This document shows positions 7,732 to 15,205 of a stretch of DNA of 22,997 nucleotides, piece by piece. The stretch comes from a virus. Location: positions 1-22,997 of IMG/VR virus record IMGVR_UViG_3300037294_000209; one strand, 5' to 3'. Made by a program: the position numbers and the translations under genes. The notes under the pieces are model-generated. The model saw nothing but the letters and a program-made list of their open reading frames with translations, ran no database searches and was not told where the DNA came from. Numbering within the stretch: position 1 is the first letter of the stretch; each line of letters starts with the position of its first letter.

Positions 7732-7739
7732 GATAAGTA
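7732..7739 (+). promoter_or_regulatory. Candidate promoter element (GATAAGTA) for the 7745 operon
   Basis: GATAAGTA differs from the late octamer at two positions. The same octamer occurs on the minus strand at 11991-11998, again just before an operon start. It is followed by TATTGTTATGAA, nearly repeated before the 12066 gene. No Shine-Dalgarno lies between it and the ATG at 7745. Confidence 0.35.
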
Positions 7740-7744
7740 TTGTT

Positions 7745-8425
7745 ATGAACATATATCTAGATCAAAAGTGGAATCGAATAGGCATAAGTTTAAGCGGTGG
7801 CGCAGATAGTGCTCTACTTGCTTACTTAATATGTAAAAACGTAAGTACAACTACAGAAATACATATTACTAACCAAATACGCATGTGGAAGACACGACCA
7901 TGGCAAGGATACGTTGCCGATGGTGTAATTGATTGGCTAAAACAAGAGTTTAATAATAAGTTTTATATACACAAAAACTTAATACCGCCTGAATTAGAAG
8001 AGCCTACTAATTATTTCATTAAAGACGAGTATGGTAAAATGAAATCAGGTAATAGGATTATACTACGTTCGCATAATGAATACATTGCACACCAATACAA
8101 CTTAGATGCGTTATACGGCGGTGTAAATATGAATCCTGATATAGATATACCTGGACAACTAGATGAGCGTAATGAAGGTACATTAGTTCCTCATTTTGTA
8201 CACAACGGGGTTGACATTTGTCATCCTTTCGTGTATACTAAAAAGGATTGGATTATACGGCAGTTCTACGAAAACAATATTGTAGATTTGTTAAATCTTA
8301 CTCGCAGTTGCGAAGGAGAATTTAAAGGTTTGGATTATACAACATATACACCCGGGCAAGATGTGCCAGAATGTGGAGAATGTTTTTGGTGCAAGGAACG
8401 CCAATGGGGAATAGATAATGCATAA
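7745..8425 (+). CDS. QueC-like PP-loop ATPase
   Basis: 226 residues. SGGADS (17-22) is the PP-loop ATP-pyrophosphatase motif. The C-terminus holds four Cys (C189, C210, C213, C216; CGECFWCKER) arranged like the zinc site of QueC (7-cyano-7-deazaguanine synthase), though the spacing from the first Cys is longer than usual. QueC converts 7-carboxy-7-deazaguanine to preQ0 with ATP and ammonia, and phages use such genes for deazaguanine DNA modification or tRNA queuosine. No queD, queE or tgt partner is present here. Its partner instead is a twitch-type radical SAM gene with an 8-base overlap (8418-8425), so a different ATP-dependent amidation or thiolation is possible. No Shine-Dalgarno before the start. 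Fold confidence is high, exact activity moderate. Confidence 0.75.
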   Translation: MNIYLDQKWNRIGISLSGGADSALLAYLICKNVSTTTEIHITNQIRMWKTRPWQGYVADGVIDWLKQEFNNKFYIHKNLIPPELEEPTNYFIKDEYGKMKSGNRIILRSHNEYIAHQYNLDALYGGVNMNPDIDIPGQLDERNEGTLVPHFVHNGVDICHPFVYTKKDWIIRQFYENNIVDLLNLTRSCEGEFKGLDYTTYTPGQDVPECGECFWCKERQWGIDNA

Positions 8426-9683
8426 AAGTTGCACATTCTGTATGCATCCTTTTACAGGGCTTGCTACTAGAGAGGATGGTGCCATTAAGATATGCTGTCG
8501 TAGTGCGCCTATTGGATATATTCAAAATGAAACACTGGAAGAGGTGTGGAATGGTGATGCCATGCGCGAAGTACGTAAGCAGGTTCTTAGTAACGAACGT
8601 CCAAACGCATGCAAGCCTTGCTTTGACCTAGAAGATCAGGGGGTGCAGAGCTTACGACAGCGTCATATAGCAGGGGTAATACCTGAAGCTAGAGTCAACT
8701 TGTACCCCGATGCACTTGATGCATTAGAAGAAGATTATACAATGCCGTTTGAACTTCCTACTATGGAAATTAAACTAAACAACTTATGCAACTTAAAATG
8801 TCGTATGTGTAATCCATTAGACAGTACTAGCTGGAAGGATTGGGATCAAGTAACAGAATTTTATAAAAAAGAAGATAACATATTAATTCCTATTGTAGAA
8901 TCACTTGTAACTAAGCCAGGGCAGTATATAGGACCATTTGATAATAGTGACAACTGGTGGTCATCGTTTGAAAAACTATTACCATTCTTTAGGCGTGTAG
9001 AGTTTGCAGGCGGTGAGCCTCTAATGGATCCATACCATTACAAGATACTAGACAAGCTTGCAGAGTACGGTGACAACATTGAACTAAAGTACGCTACAAA
9101 CGGTACTACGCTGGGCATTAAAGGTGGCAGAACGATCCATGACTATTGGCCTAAGTTTAAAAGCATAGCTGTAAACGTAAGCATAGACGGCTTACATGAC
9201 GTTTACGAGTACATTAGAGGCAATGGTAAATTTAGCGTAATAGAAGAAAACATTAAAGTTTTTAAGAGTTTTCCTAATGTAAGCAGAGTAGTTGGTGCAT
9301 TTACTGTACAATCAAACAACATAATGCAGATTGATAAAGTTATTGATTACTTTATTAACGAACTAGGAATTGTGTTTTATTCTCACAGAGTATCTTATCC
9401 TAAATCATTAAGTGCGCAAGTATTGCCGCCAGAACTAAAAGCAAAAGTAATAGCACGTTTAGAACAAATGAAAACAGAAGTATTAGAATACCCGATGGTT
9501 AAACAGCATAAACTATTAGAAACTGTAACACTACAACAGATACAAGATAACATTAACTTCTTACAAGCAAAGTGCATGTATGAAACACATTGGCAAGACT
9601 GTATAGAGTTTAACAAACGCTTAGATAAAACTCGTGGGCAAGACTTCCTTGCAGCTAATCCAGAATTTATTCCGTATGTTTAA
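8418..9683 (+). CDS. Radical SAM protein with N-terminal twitch/SPASM-like domain
   Basis: 421 residues. The N-terminus has CTFCMHPF (C5, C8), ICC (C26, C27) and CKPC (C65, C68), a half-SPASM (twitch) auxiliary-cluster pattern placed before the core rather than after it. The radical SAM motif is C124-x3-C128-x2-C131 (CNLKCRMC), followed by FAGGEPL and YATNGT strands. This architecture is found in marine phage and cyanobacterial proteins annotated only as twitch-domain radical SAM; the reaction is not known to me. It overlaps the PP-loop gene and the next radical SAM gene by 8 bases each, so the three are probably coupled. It is clearly paralogous to the minus-strand gene at 10565-11971. Confidence 0.85.
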   Translation: MHKSCTFCMHPFTGLATREDGAIKICCRSAPIGYIQNETLEEVWNGDAMREVRKQVLSNERPNACKPCFDLEDQGVQSLRQRHIAGVIPEARVNLYPDALDALEEDYTMPFELPTMEIKLNNLCNLKCRMCNPLDSTSWKDWDQVTEFYKKEDNILIPIVESLVTKPGQYIGPFDNSDNWWSSFEKLLPFFRRVEFAGGEPLMDPYHYKILDKLAEYGDNIELKYATNGTTLGIKGGRTIHDYWPKFKSIAVNVSIDGLHDVYEYIRGNGKFSVIEENIKVFKSFPNVSRVVGAFTVQSNNIMQIDKVIDYFINELGIVFYSHRVSYPKSLSAQVLPPELKAKVIARLEQMKTEVLEYPMVKQHKLLETVTLQQIQDNINFLQAKCMYETHWQDCIEFNKRLDKTRGQDFLAANPEFIPYV

Positions 9684-10596
9684 AGTAGAAAGTCGATGGG
9701 GACATCATACCAGTGTTCATGTAGAATGGAATATAGGCAAACGCTGTAACTTAGATTGCGGATACTGTCCTGCGGAAATACACGATAACTTTAGTCCACA
9801 TACTGACTTAGACAAAATGGTTAATACAATCTACGAATTAGAAAAGATCGGCAAACCAATACGTCTTAGTTTAACTGGTGGCGAGCCAACTGTACATCCT
9901 AAAATAAATGAAATATTAAAATGTGCTAGAGATAGTTTGGATTGGCTAAGTGTTACAACTAATGGGCTACGCTCATCAGCTTGGTACATTAAGCAACCAG
10001 TAAATCAATGGGTGTTTAGTTTGCATTTTGATAACGAACACAGTCGACGAGCAACTGAAAACGTTGTTGAGTACTCGCAACTACTAGATATGGAGAGCAT
10101 TGCTACTCTATACCAAGTCAATCTAATGGCACATCACGAACACATGGACGAAGTTAGAGCAGCAGCTACATTGTTAGAAGGACATAACATTCCATATGTT
10201 TGCAGACGTATCAGATGGACTGAAGCAGAAAATCGTGACTGGTTCGACGACTTACGTTACAAAGCAGAAGACTTAAATTGGATATTAAGTAAAGTTGCAA
10301 CTGTAAAGCCAAACTGTACTATAGATGGCAAAGAATTAATTCACGCTAATGATGTAATTAAAGACAAACGAAATGAGTTTAAAGGATGGACTTGTAACGC
10401 AGGATTAGAAAGCTTAATGATTAACTGGGACGGAGAAGTACATCGTGCTACTTGTAGAGTAGGAGGAAGTTTAGGTAACATTTATAACGGCACATTTGAA
10501 TCACCTACTGCGCCTATTACGTGTACACGTACATGGTGTACGTGTGCTGCTGATATTCCGTTAACTAAAGTAAATGTGCTAGTTCAGGAAATATAG
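9676..10596 (+). CDS. Radical SAM protein with C-terminal auxiliary-cluster Cys
   Basis: An upstream GTG at 9634 is possible, but ATG 9676 gives the 8-base overlap seen repeatedly in this genome, so I use it (306 residues). The motif is C24-x3-C28-x2-C31 (CNLDCGYC), with LTGGEPT and VTTNG following. The C-terminal 60 residues hold five Cys (GWTCNAG, ATCRVG, ITCTRTWCTC), consistent with an auxiliary Fe-S cluster as in SPASM/twitch enzymes that modify peptides or amino acids. It shares this layout with the minus-strand gene at 19950-20954. Its 3' end overlaps the convergent gene by 32 bases. Substrate unknown. Confidence 0.82.
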   Translation: MFKVESRWGHHTSVHVEWNIGKRCNLDCGYCPAEIHDNFSPHTDLDKMVNTIYELEKIGKPIRLSLTGGEPTVHPKINEILKCARDSLDWLSVTTNGLRSSAWYIKQPVNQWVFSLHFDNEHSRRATENVVEYSQLLDMESIATLYQVNLMAHHEHMDEVRAAATLLEGHNIPYVCRRIRWTEAENRDWFDDLRYKAEDLNWILSKVATVKPNCTIDGKELIHANDVIKDKRNEFKGWTCNAGLESLMINWDGEVHRATCRVGGSLGNIYNGTFESPTAPITCTRTWCTCAADIPLTKVNVLVQEI

Positions 10597-11971
10597 CTGC
10601 TGCGTTTAATCCACGGATAGCATCAAGTTTGTTTACATATTCTTTAAATCCAGGCAGCATATGACTATTATCTCGACTATCCATATGCTTTAATAATCCT
10701 GTCCACTGTCGCCAGCCCTTAGGATTGTGTATCCAAAATTCATCGTCTTGTGTATAATTGTCCCATAACCATGTTTTAAGTTCTGCAAAGCGTTCGCGTA
10801 CATCTTGCTTGTCTGCTTCAGGTAACATTGTAATGTTAAGGAATGTAGGTATATGAACTAAGTGTGCATTAACAAGTCCACCTCCCATCATCATATTGTG
10901 TACTCGTCCTACATTCATCTTCTTAAAGTTGCTGTTTACTTTCCACTTTATAAAGTCTGGTATATGTTTGATGTTGAATATCTGTACTGCTGTTGCCATA
11001 CTAACATGTATATTATCAGGAGTATTGTCTAACATATGCAAAGTGCGCTCTACTTCTGCAAACTTTCCAGGGAAGCGTATGTAATCGTCACGTTCAAAAC
11101 TTGCATCAACACTAACTGCAAATTTAACTTTGCGGAACTTGCTCCACAACTCAATTAGCTCGTTGTCCACAAGAAGTCCATTTGAATTATAGCGTAATAA
11201 CACTTTGTCTTGATAACCTTGTCTAACAATTTCTTGAATAAACATTTTATGTTCTTTAATCATTAAAGGTTCGCCGCCAGCAAAGTAGACTTGTTTTAGA
11301 TTAGGTATTTGTGCATACAACTCTTTCCAGAATGATTCTTTTTCGTGCCACTTGTTATTAAATTCTTTCTTATCCCATGTCATCTGTTTCTTTACAGATT
11401 CATCTTCTAACTGCGGAACAAGTTTCTGCCAGTCTGCAACCCACTTGCTTGAATCATGTGGACTGCACATTACACATTTAATATTACAAGTATGTCCTAA
11501 ACGCAAATCTAGGTATTGCAAGCGTTCAGGCACAGTGCCATCTTCTTCTGTTTGGCGTATTAATTCTTCAGCGTCAACACCTTCGTCATTTAACCAAGTA
11601 TAAGTTTCCCAGATACGTTTACTAACAATGCCTTGTGATTCTTCGTCAAAGCATCCTGTACAACTTGCTGGTATTTCGCCTGCAAGCATAGTAGTACGAA
11701 CATTTTTCATAAAGTCGCTGTTCCATGCTTCCATAGGAGTAACTTTTCCAAAGTTAGCATGACTGCCGTCTTTGTTTTTTATCAATCCAACAGTGTGATT
11801 TTCTCCTGCGCCGCTTGCATTTGCAGTACAGCATAATCTCATATCGCCATTAGGACGAGTTGCTAAGTGTATCCACGGTAGTACACAAAACGTGCAACTT
11901 GATTTAGTTTCTAGGTCACGTTGAAACTTCCCTAGAATTGTATCTTCTTTATCGTACCAATACTTAGACAT
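10565..11971 (-). CDS. Radical SAM protein with N-terminal twitch/SPASM-like domain
   Basis: 468 residues. N-terminal CTFCVLPW (C26, C29), LCC (C47, C48) and CTGC (C104, C107) form the twitch-type cluster site; the core motif is C162-x3-C166-x2-C169 (CNIKCVMC), then FAGGEPL and YNSNG. It is the longer paralogue of the 8418-9683 protein, sharing the N-terminal PW/PF-h-x-LATRxxG pattern. It is a single-gene minus-strand unit with its own candidate promoter (11991-11998) and a ribosome site (CAGGA) before the ATG. The 3' end overlaps the convergent gene, so transcripts from both sides would collide. Reaction unknown. Confidence 0.87.
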   Translation of the reverse strand: MSKYWYDKEDTILGKFQRDLETKSSCTFCVLPWIHLATRPNGDMRLCCTANASGAGENHTVGLIKNKDGSHANFGKVTPMEAWNSDFMKNVRTTMLAGEIPASCTGCFDEESQGIVSKRIWETYTWLNDEGVDAEELIRQTEEDGTVPERLQYLDLRLGHTCNIKCVMCSPHDSSKWVADWQKLVPQLEDESVKKQMTWDKKEFNNKWHEKESFWKELYAQIPNLKQVYFAGGEPLMIKEHKMFIQEIVRQGYQDKVLLRYNSNGLLVDNELIELWSKFRKVKFAVSVDASFERDDYIRFPGKFAEVERTLHMLDNTPDNIHVSMATAVQIFNIKHIPDFIKWKVNSNFKKMNVGRVHNMMMGGGLVNAHLVHIPTFLNITMLPEADKQDVRERFAELKTWLWDNYTQDDEFWIHNPKGWRQWTGLLKHMDSRDNSHMLPGFKEYVNKLDAIRGLNAAAIFPELAHLL

Positions 11972-11990
11972 ATGTTTTCCTGTTATTGTG

Positions 11991-11998
11991 TACTTATC
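11991..11998 (-). promoter_or_regulatory. Candidate promoter element (GATAAGTA) for the 11971 gene
   Basis: On the minus strand GATAAGTA is followed by a leader of about 14 bases containing AGGA and then ATG 11971. It is identical to the plus-strand octamer at 7732-7739. The gap 11972-12065 (94 bases) also holds a GC-richer patch near 11998-12012 that I cannot explain and no clear hairpin. Confidence 0.4.
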
Positions 11999-12051
11999 GC
12001 CGAGGCCCGATCTATGTTCTTCAGTTTGGCAATAAGAGTGCAGGACTAGTA

Positions 12052-12059
12052 ACTAAATA
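12052..12059 (+). promoter_or_regulatory. Candidate late promoter (ACTAAATA) for the 12066 operon
   Basis: ACTAAATA matches the late octamer at six of eight positions and ends 6 bases before the ATG at 12066. There is no Shine-Dalgarno, so transcripts from it could be leaderless. The following TATTGTTAATGAA repeats almost exactly at 7738-7749. Confidence 0.4.
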
Positions 12060-12065
12060 TTGTTA

Positions 12066-12572
12066 ATGAAACATTTAGGTAATATAGAAAATAACAACTG
12101 GATTACCCAAGTTGTAGAGCAAGTAATGTCTAAAGAAGGCATGTTGCGTCCTAAGCAAGGCGGTATTCCAGATGGAGACAAAGGAAAACGTGAGTGGCAA
12201 AAAGCAATTGATGCTGGTTATGATCCTACTGCGGTGTACTTTCAAATGTTTGATAAAGACAATTTACAAATAGACGTTCCAAATATTTCAACATGCGGCA
12301 GACTGCAACACTGGTGGATTACTAAAATGCTGCCTGGCAACTTTATGCCGATGCATATGGATCCTCATACTGTGCAACAACAAAATGCAGATAGATTTTG
12401 GATACCATTACAAGACTGGCAACCCGGACACATCTTTATGTACGAAGACTATGTTACAACTAACTACAAAAAGGGTGATATATTTCAATACGCAAATAGT
12501 GCTGCACTACATGGTGCAGCTAATATAGGATCTACTCCAAGAGTAGTATTACAGGTTACGTTACATGAATAA
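12066..12572 (+). CDS. 2OG-Fe(II) oxygenase, AspH-like, first gene of the halogenase operon
   Basis: 168 residues from ATG 12066; a TTG at 12060 in the same frame is less likely. H97-M-D99 (PMHMDPHTV), H149 (LHGAAN, HxxxN) and R159 (TPRVVLQV) complete the iron and 2OG site. The sequence is compact, with little outside the beta-helix core. It ends in ATGAATAA, an 8-base overlap with the halogenase start, so the two are almost certainly co-translated. It may hydroxylate the same scaffold that the halogenase modifies. No Shine-Dalgarno precedes it. Confidence 0.8.
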   Translation: MKHLGNIENNNWITQVVEQVMSKEGMLRPKQGGIPDGDKGKREWQKAIDAGYDPTAVYFQMFDKDNLQIDVPNISTCGRLQHWWITKMLPGNFMPMHMDPHTVQQQNADRFWIPLQDWQPGHIFMYEDYVTTNYKKGDIFQYANSAALHGAANIGSTPRVVLQVTLHE

Positions 12573-14124
12573 AAAAATAGTAATAGTCGGCGGTGGCACA
12601 GCAGGATGGATGGCTGCTGCTTATCTTGCAAAGTACCACGGTAGTGAAAATGTTACAGTTGTAGAGTCTGCTACTATTCCAAAGATCGGAATTGGTGAAA
12701 GTGTTACTCCGCACGTTCGAGATTTCTTTGAAGAGATTGACATGGACGAAACCGACTGGATGAAAGAAACAGGTGCTATTCACAAGTATGCAAATAAGTT
12801 TGTTGACTGGTGCGGTGCAGATGACGAGTCGTATTTTAGCTTTAATTACACTACTCCTGCAAAAAACCTGTACAAGGATATATCTAAAAATGTATCCAGC
12901 AACGATTTTAGTGAAAATACTACACAAGCAAGAACTATAGATATTTTATCTCACTTCTTGCATAATAATACGTATGACAGATTTGATCAATACTTTTGCC
13001 CACAGTTTCATTATATGGAAAATAATGTTTCTCCATATAATAACAATACTGCTGTGTTAAATCAAGCACACAGTTATGCCCATCATATTAACGCAGAGCT
13101 TATAGGCACTTATATTAAAACTAAAGTTGCTCCTAATATTACTAATATAATTGCCAACGTTATTAAAGTAAATGTACACGAAGAAGACATTAGTTCAATC
13201 GAATTAGACAATGGATCTATAATAACTGCTGACTGGTTTATCGACTGTACCGGGTTTAGTAAAGTATTAGTTAATGCACTAGACTGGAAAACAAAAACAT
13301 ACGATCATCCAATAGATAGTGCCTGGGTGTGCCAAACCGATTATAGCAATCCTGAATCCGAGATGGTAAACTATACACAAAGTATTGCAGAGCCATACGG
13401 ATGGCGTTTTAATATAGGACTATATCATCGTGCCGGGAACGGCTACTGTTTTAGTTCACAACATGTTAGTGACGAGGATGCTAAAGAGCATTTTCTAAAA
13501 CAAATTAAGACTCCTAAAAACGAACCAAGATTAATTAAATGGAAGCCTGAGAGATTAGAAACGTTTGCTAACGGAAACTGTGTAGCTGTTGGCCTAACGT
13601 GTGGATTTGTCGAGCCACTTGAAGCAAATGCGCTATACACCATAGTTACTAGTATTAGAAGATTGAACGAAGTATTAAATCTAGCAAATTATGATTCGTA
13701 TAATGAAAAAATGGCATGTACTATTGACGACATTGCTGATTTTATTTTAGTACACTATACGCTTAGTCCTAGAACAGATACTAAATTTTGGACAGACATG
13801 CAGGTAATGGGAAAAGCAAACGATCATGCATCTTTAGTTATAGACAAAATTTATAACAAACGTAATAGTATGCTTGGGGCTATTACAGGATATACTATGT
13901 TTCCTGATTATATGTGGGCACAACTTGCAGCTCACTGGAATATAGATTTCGACATTCGGAATAACTCTAGCGATGCAGATAAAATATTAGCAAAGATGCA
14001 TTTTGATTTTAATAATAATAAACACAAGTATATTTCATCATTAGGCGAAAACAACTACGCATGGCTTAAGAGTAATATCTTTGGAAATGTACCTAGCAAA
14101 AAATGGAAAGCTAGTAGTGAGTAG
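12565..14124 (+). CDS. Flavin-dependent (tryptophan-type) halogenase
   Basis: 519 residues, the usual family length. The FAD loop GGGTAG is at 9-14, and PKIGIGES at 39-46 is the conserved flavin-loop motif. K74 in AIHKYANKFVDW aligns with the catalytic Lys (K79 in PrnA/RebH), and E353 in FVEPLEANAL with the catalytic Glu. The WxWxIP motif that blocks monooxygenase activity is altered to WRFNIG (280-285). Known members use FADH2, O2 and halide to halogenate aromatic rings; a cyanophage homologue, VirX1, was reported to prefer iodide and act on many substrates. A flavin reductase is not seen in the window. It sits between 2OG oxygenases, with 8-base overlaps at both ends. Confidence 0.9.
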   Translation: MNKKIVIVGGGTAGWMAAAYLAKYHGSENVTVVESATIPKIGIGESVTPHVRDFFEEIDMDETDWMKETGAIHKYANKFVDWCGADDESYFSFNYTTPAKNLYKDISKNVSSNDFSENTTQARTIDILSHFLHNNTYDRFDQYFCPQFHYMENNVSPYNNNTAVLNQAHSYAHHINAELIGTYIKTKVAPNITNIIANVIKVNVHEEDISSIELDNGSIITADWFIDCTGFSKVLVNALDWKTKTYDHPIDSAWVCQTDYSNPESEMVNYTQSIAEPYGWRFNIGLYHRAGNGYCFSSQHVSDEDAKEHFLKQIKTPKNEPRLIKWKPERLETFANGNCVAVGLTCGFVEPLEANALYTIVTSIRRLNEVLNLANYDSYNEKMACTIDDIADFILVHYTLSPRTDTKFWTDMQVMGKANDHASLVIDKIYNKRNSMLGAITGYTMFPDYMWAQLAAHWNIDFDIRNNSSDADKILAKMHFDFNNNKHKYISSLGENNYAWLKSNIFGNVPSKKWKASSE

Positions 14125-14551
14125 CGTCGAACAAGGTATTTCTGAATGGATTGATAAGATTTCAGAAACACGTTCTGAATTAGGAGGATTACCTGTTTGT
14201 CCGTTTGCCAAAAAAGCTAGATACAAAGTAGAACATTTAGTAGACCTCAATATTAATCCTGTGCTAGGTTCATTAGAACTAATAGTTTATATACTAGACA
14301 ACAAGTACACATTCGAACAACTAGATACTATTGCAAAAGAGTACAATAGTTTTTATCCTTCTTTAGTATTTTTGCCAGACGGTATAGATAGATATTCTAA
14401 TATTAATGGAGTACAAACTAGTAACGGAAAATATAATATATTATTATGCCAAGACAGGGCTGGGCTGCAAAAGGGCAGAGATACACTACAAAATACATCG
14501 TATTACTCGTTCTGGGACAAAGATTATTTAAAGGAGATTTTAGAACAATGA
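14117..14551 (+). CDS. Small conserved protein of the halogenase operon, unknown function
   Basis: The frame is open from ATG 14081, but GTG 14117 has a good ribosome site (GGAAAG, 14105-14110) and gives the 8-base overlap (GTGAGTAG) typical here, so I prefer it (144 residues). The one notable motif is GLPVCPFAKKAR (about 22-34), with a Cys-Pro-Phe-Ala core that looks like a conserved active-site or metal-binding loop. No membrane segment or signal peptide. It ends in an ATGA overlap with the next oxygenase gene. Placement directly after the halogenase suggests a partner or a second processing enzyme. I do not recognise the family with confidence. Confidence 0.7.
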   Translation: MSSVEQGISEWIDKISETRSELGGLPVCPFAKKARYKVEHLVDLNINPVLGSLELIVYILDNKYTFEQLDTIAKEYNSFYPSLVFLPDGIDRYSNINGVQTSNGKYNILLCQDRAGLQKGRDTLQNTSYYSFWDKDYLKEILEQ

Positions 14552-15165
14552 CTGAAAATATATACCACCGATACTTAACACTTCCATTTGAGTTTACTAA
14601 ACCAGAAAAATTTAATTATGCTGGCGAACGTTTTGCAGTTGCAATGGAAGAAAGCGATGTTTATCAACCTTTTAGAGAGTGGATTCAAAGTCTTGGGCTA
14701 GAATTATCTAATATCTTAGAAGCGTTTTATACATGTCCAGGTGGCAGCGATGTACCACTTCATGCCGATCCTGGAATGTTGCCTGGGACCGCAGACGTAT
14801 GTAAATTAAACTTTACATGGGGGCCGGAAGATAGCACCACACGATGGTACAAAATTAGAGACGAAACAAAGTATGAAAAATTTTACGGTGGCACAGCCAG
14901 TGGATCTAATAAGAAGTTTTATGAGGCTGGTATTAATCCTGACATTGACATAGACTATAGCATAATAGCAGATTTTGACGACTGTGACTTAGTGTACGAA
15001 GCTGTTATAAACAAGCCTAGTCTTATTAATGTTGGACAGCTTCACTCTACATGGAATCCTGGCGACGAATACCGCTGGACCTTTTGTTTTGTGTTATTAG
15101 AAAATAACGAGCCAATAACAATGGAAAGAGGATGTGAAATATTCAAGAACTACATAGATAGTTAA
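14548..15165 (+). CDS. 2OG-Fe(II) oxygenase, AspH-like, last gene of the halogenase operon
   Basis: I use ATG 14548 (206 residues): it overlaps the previous stop as ATGA and has AAGGAG upstream; an earlier in-frame ATG at 14446 would overlap the previous gene by over 100 bases. H72-A-D74 (VPLHADPGML), H166 (QLHSTWN, HxxxN) and R176 (EYRWTFCFVLL) form the active site. A lysine/glycine-rich insert of about 40 residues lies between strands (about 100-140). It completes a cassette of oxygenase, halogenase, unknown protein, oxygenase. Confidence 0.78.
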   Translation: MTENIYHRYLTLPFEFTKPEKFNYAGERFAVAMEESDVYQPFREWIQSLGLELSNILEAFYTCPGGSDVPLHADPGMLPGTADVCKLNFTWGPEDSTTRWYKIRDETKYEKFYGGTASGSNKKFYEAGINPDIDIDYSIIADFDDCDLVYEAVINKPSLINVGQLHSTWNPGDEYRWTFCFVLLENNEPITMERGCEIFKNYIDS

Positions 15166-15172
15166 CTACGCA

Positions 15173-15180
15173 TATAAATA
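15173..15180 (+). promoter_or_regulatory. T4-type late promoter (perfect TATAAATA)
   Basis: Exact match to the T4 late promoter octamer in the 40-base gap 15166-15205, followed by an AGGA ribosome site at 15195-15198 and ATG 15206. It should drive the aminotransferase to oxygenase operon through the phage sigma factor gp55 and sliding clamp, if the phage follows the T4 scheme. Confidence 0.75.
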
Positions 15181-15205
15181 GTTTAACACTGAATAGGAAA
15201 CAAAC

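Noticed and set aside
11972-12065. Possible tRNA or small RNA in the largest gap
   Set aside because: No cloverleaf, T-loop sequence or stable hairpin found; only promoter-like boxes and a short GC-richer patch.
12556-12927. 123-codon minus-strand open frame
   Set aside because: Fully antisense to the halogenase gene, whose motifs are clear; no supporting start signal.
14446-14547. Upstream extension of the last oxygenase of the halogenase operon
   Set aside because: The extension overlaps the preceding gene by over 100 bases; ATG 14548 with AAGGAG and ATGA overlap is better.
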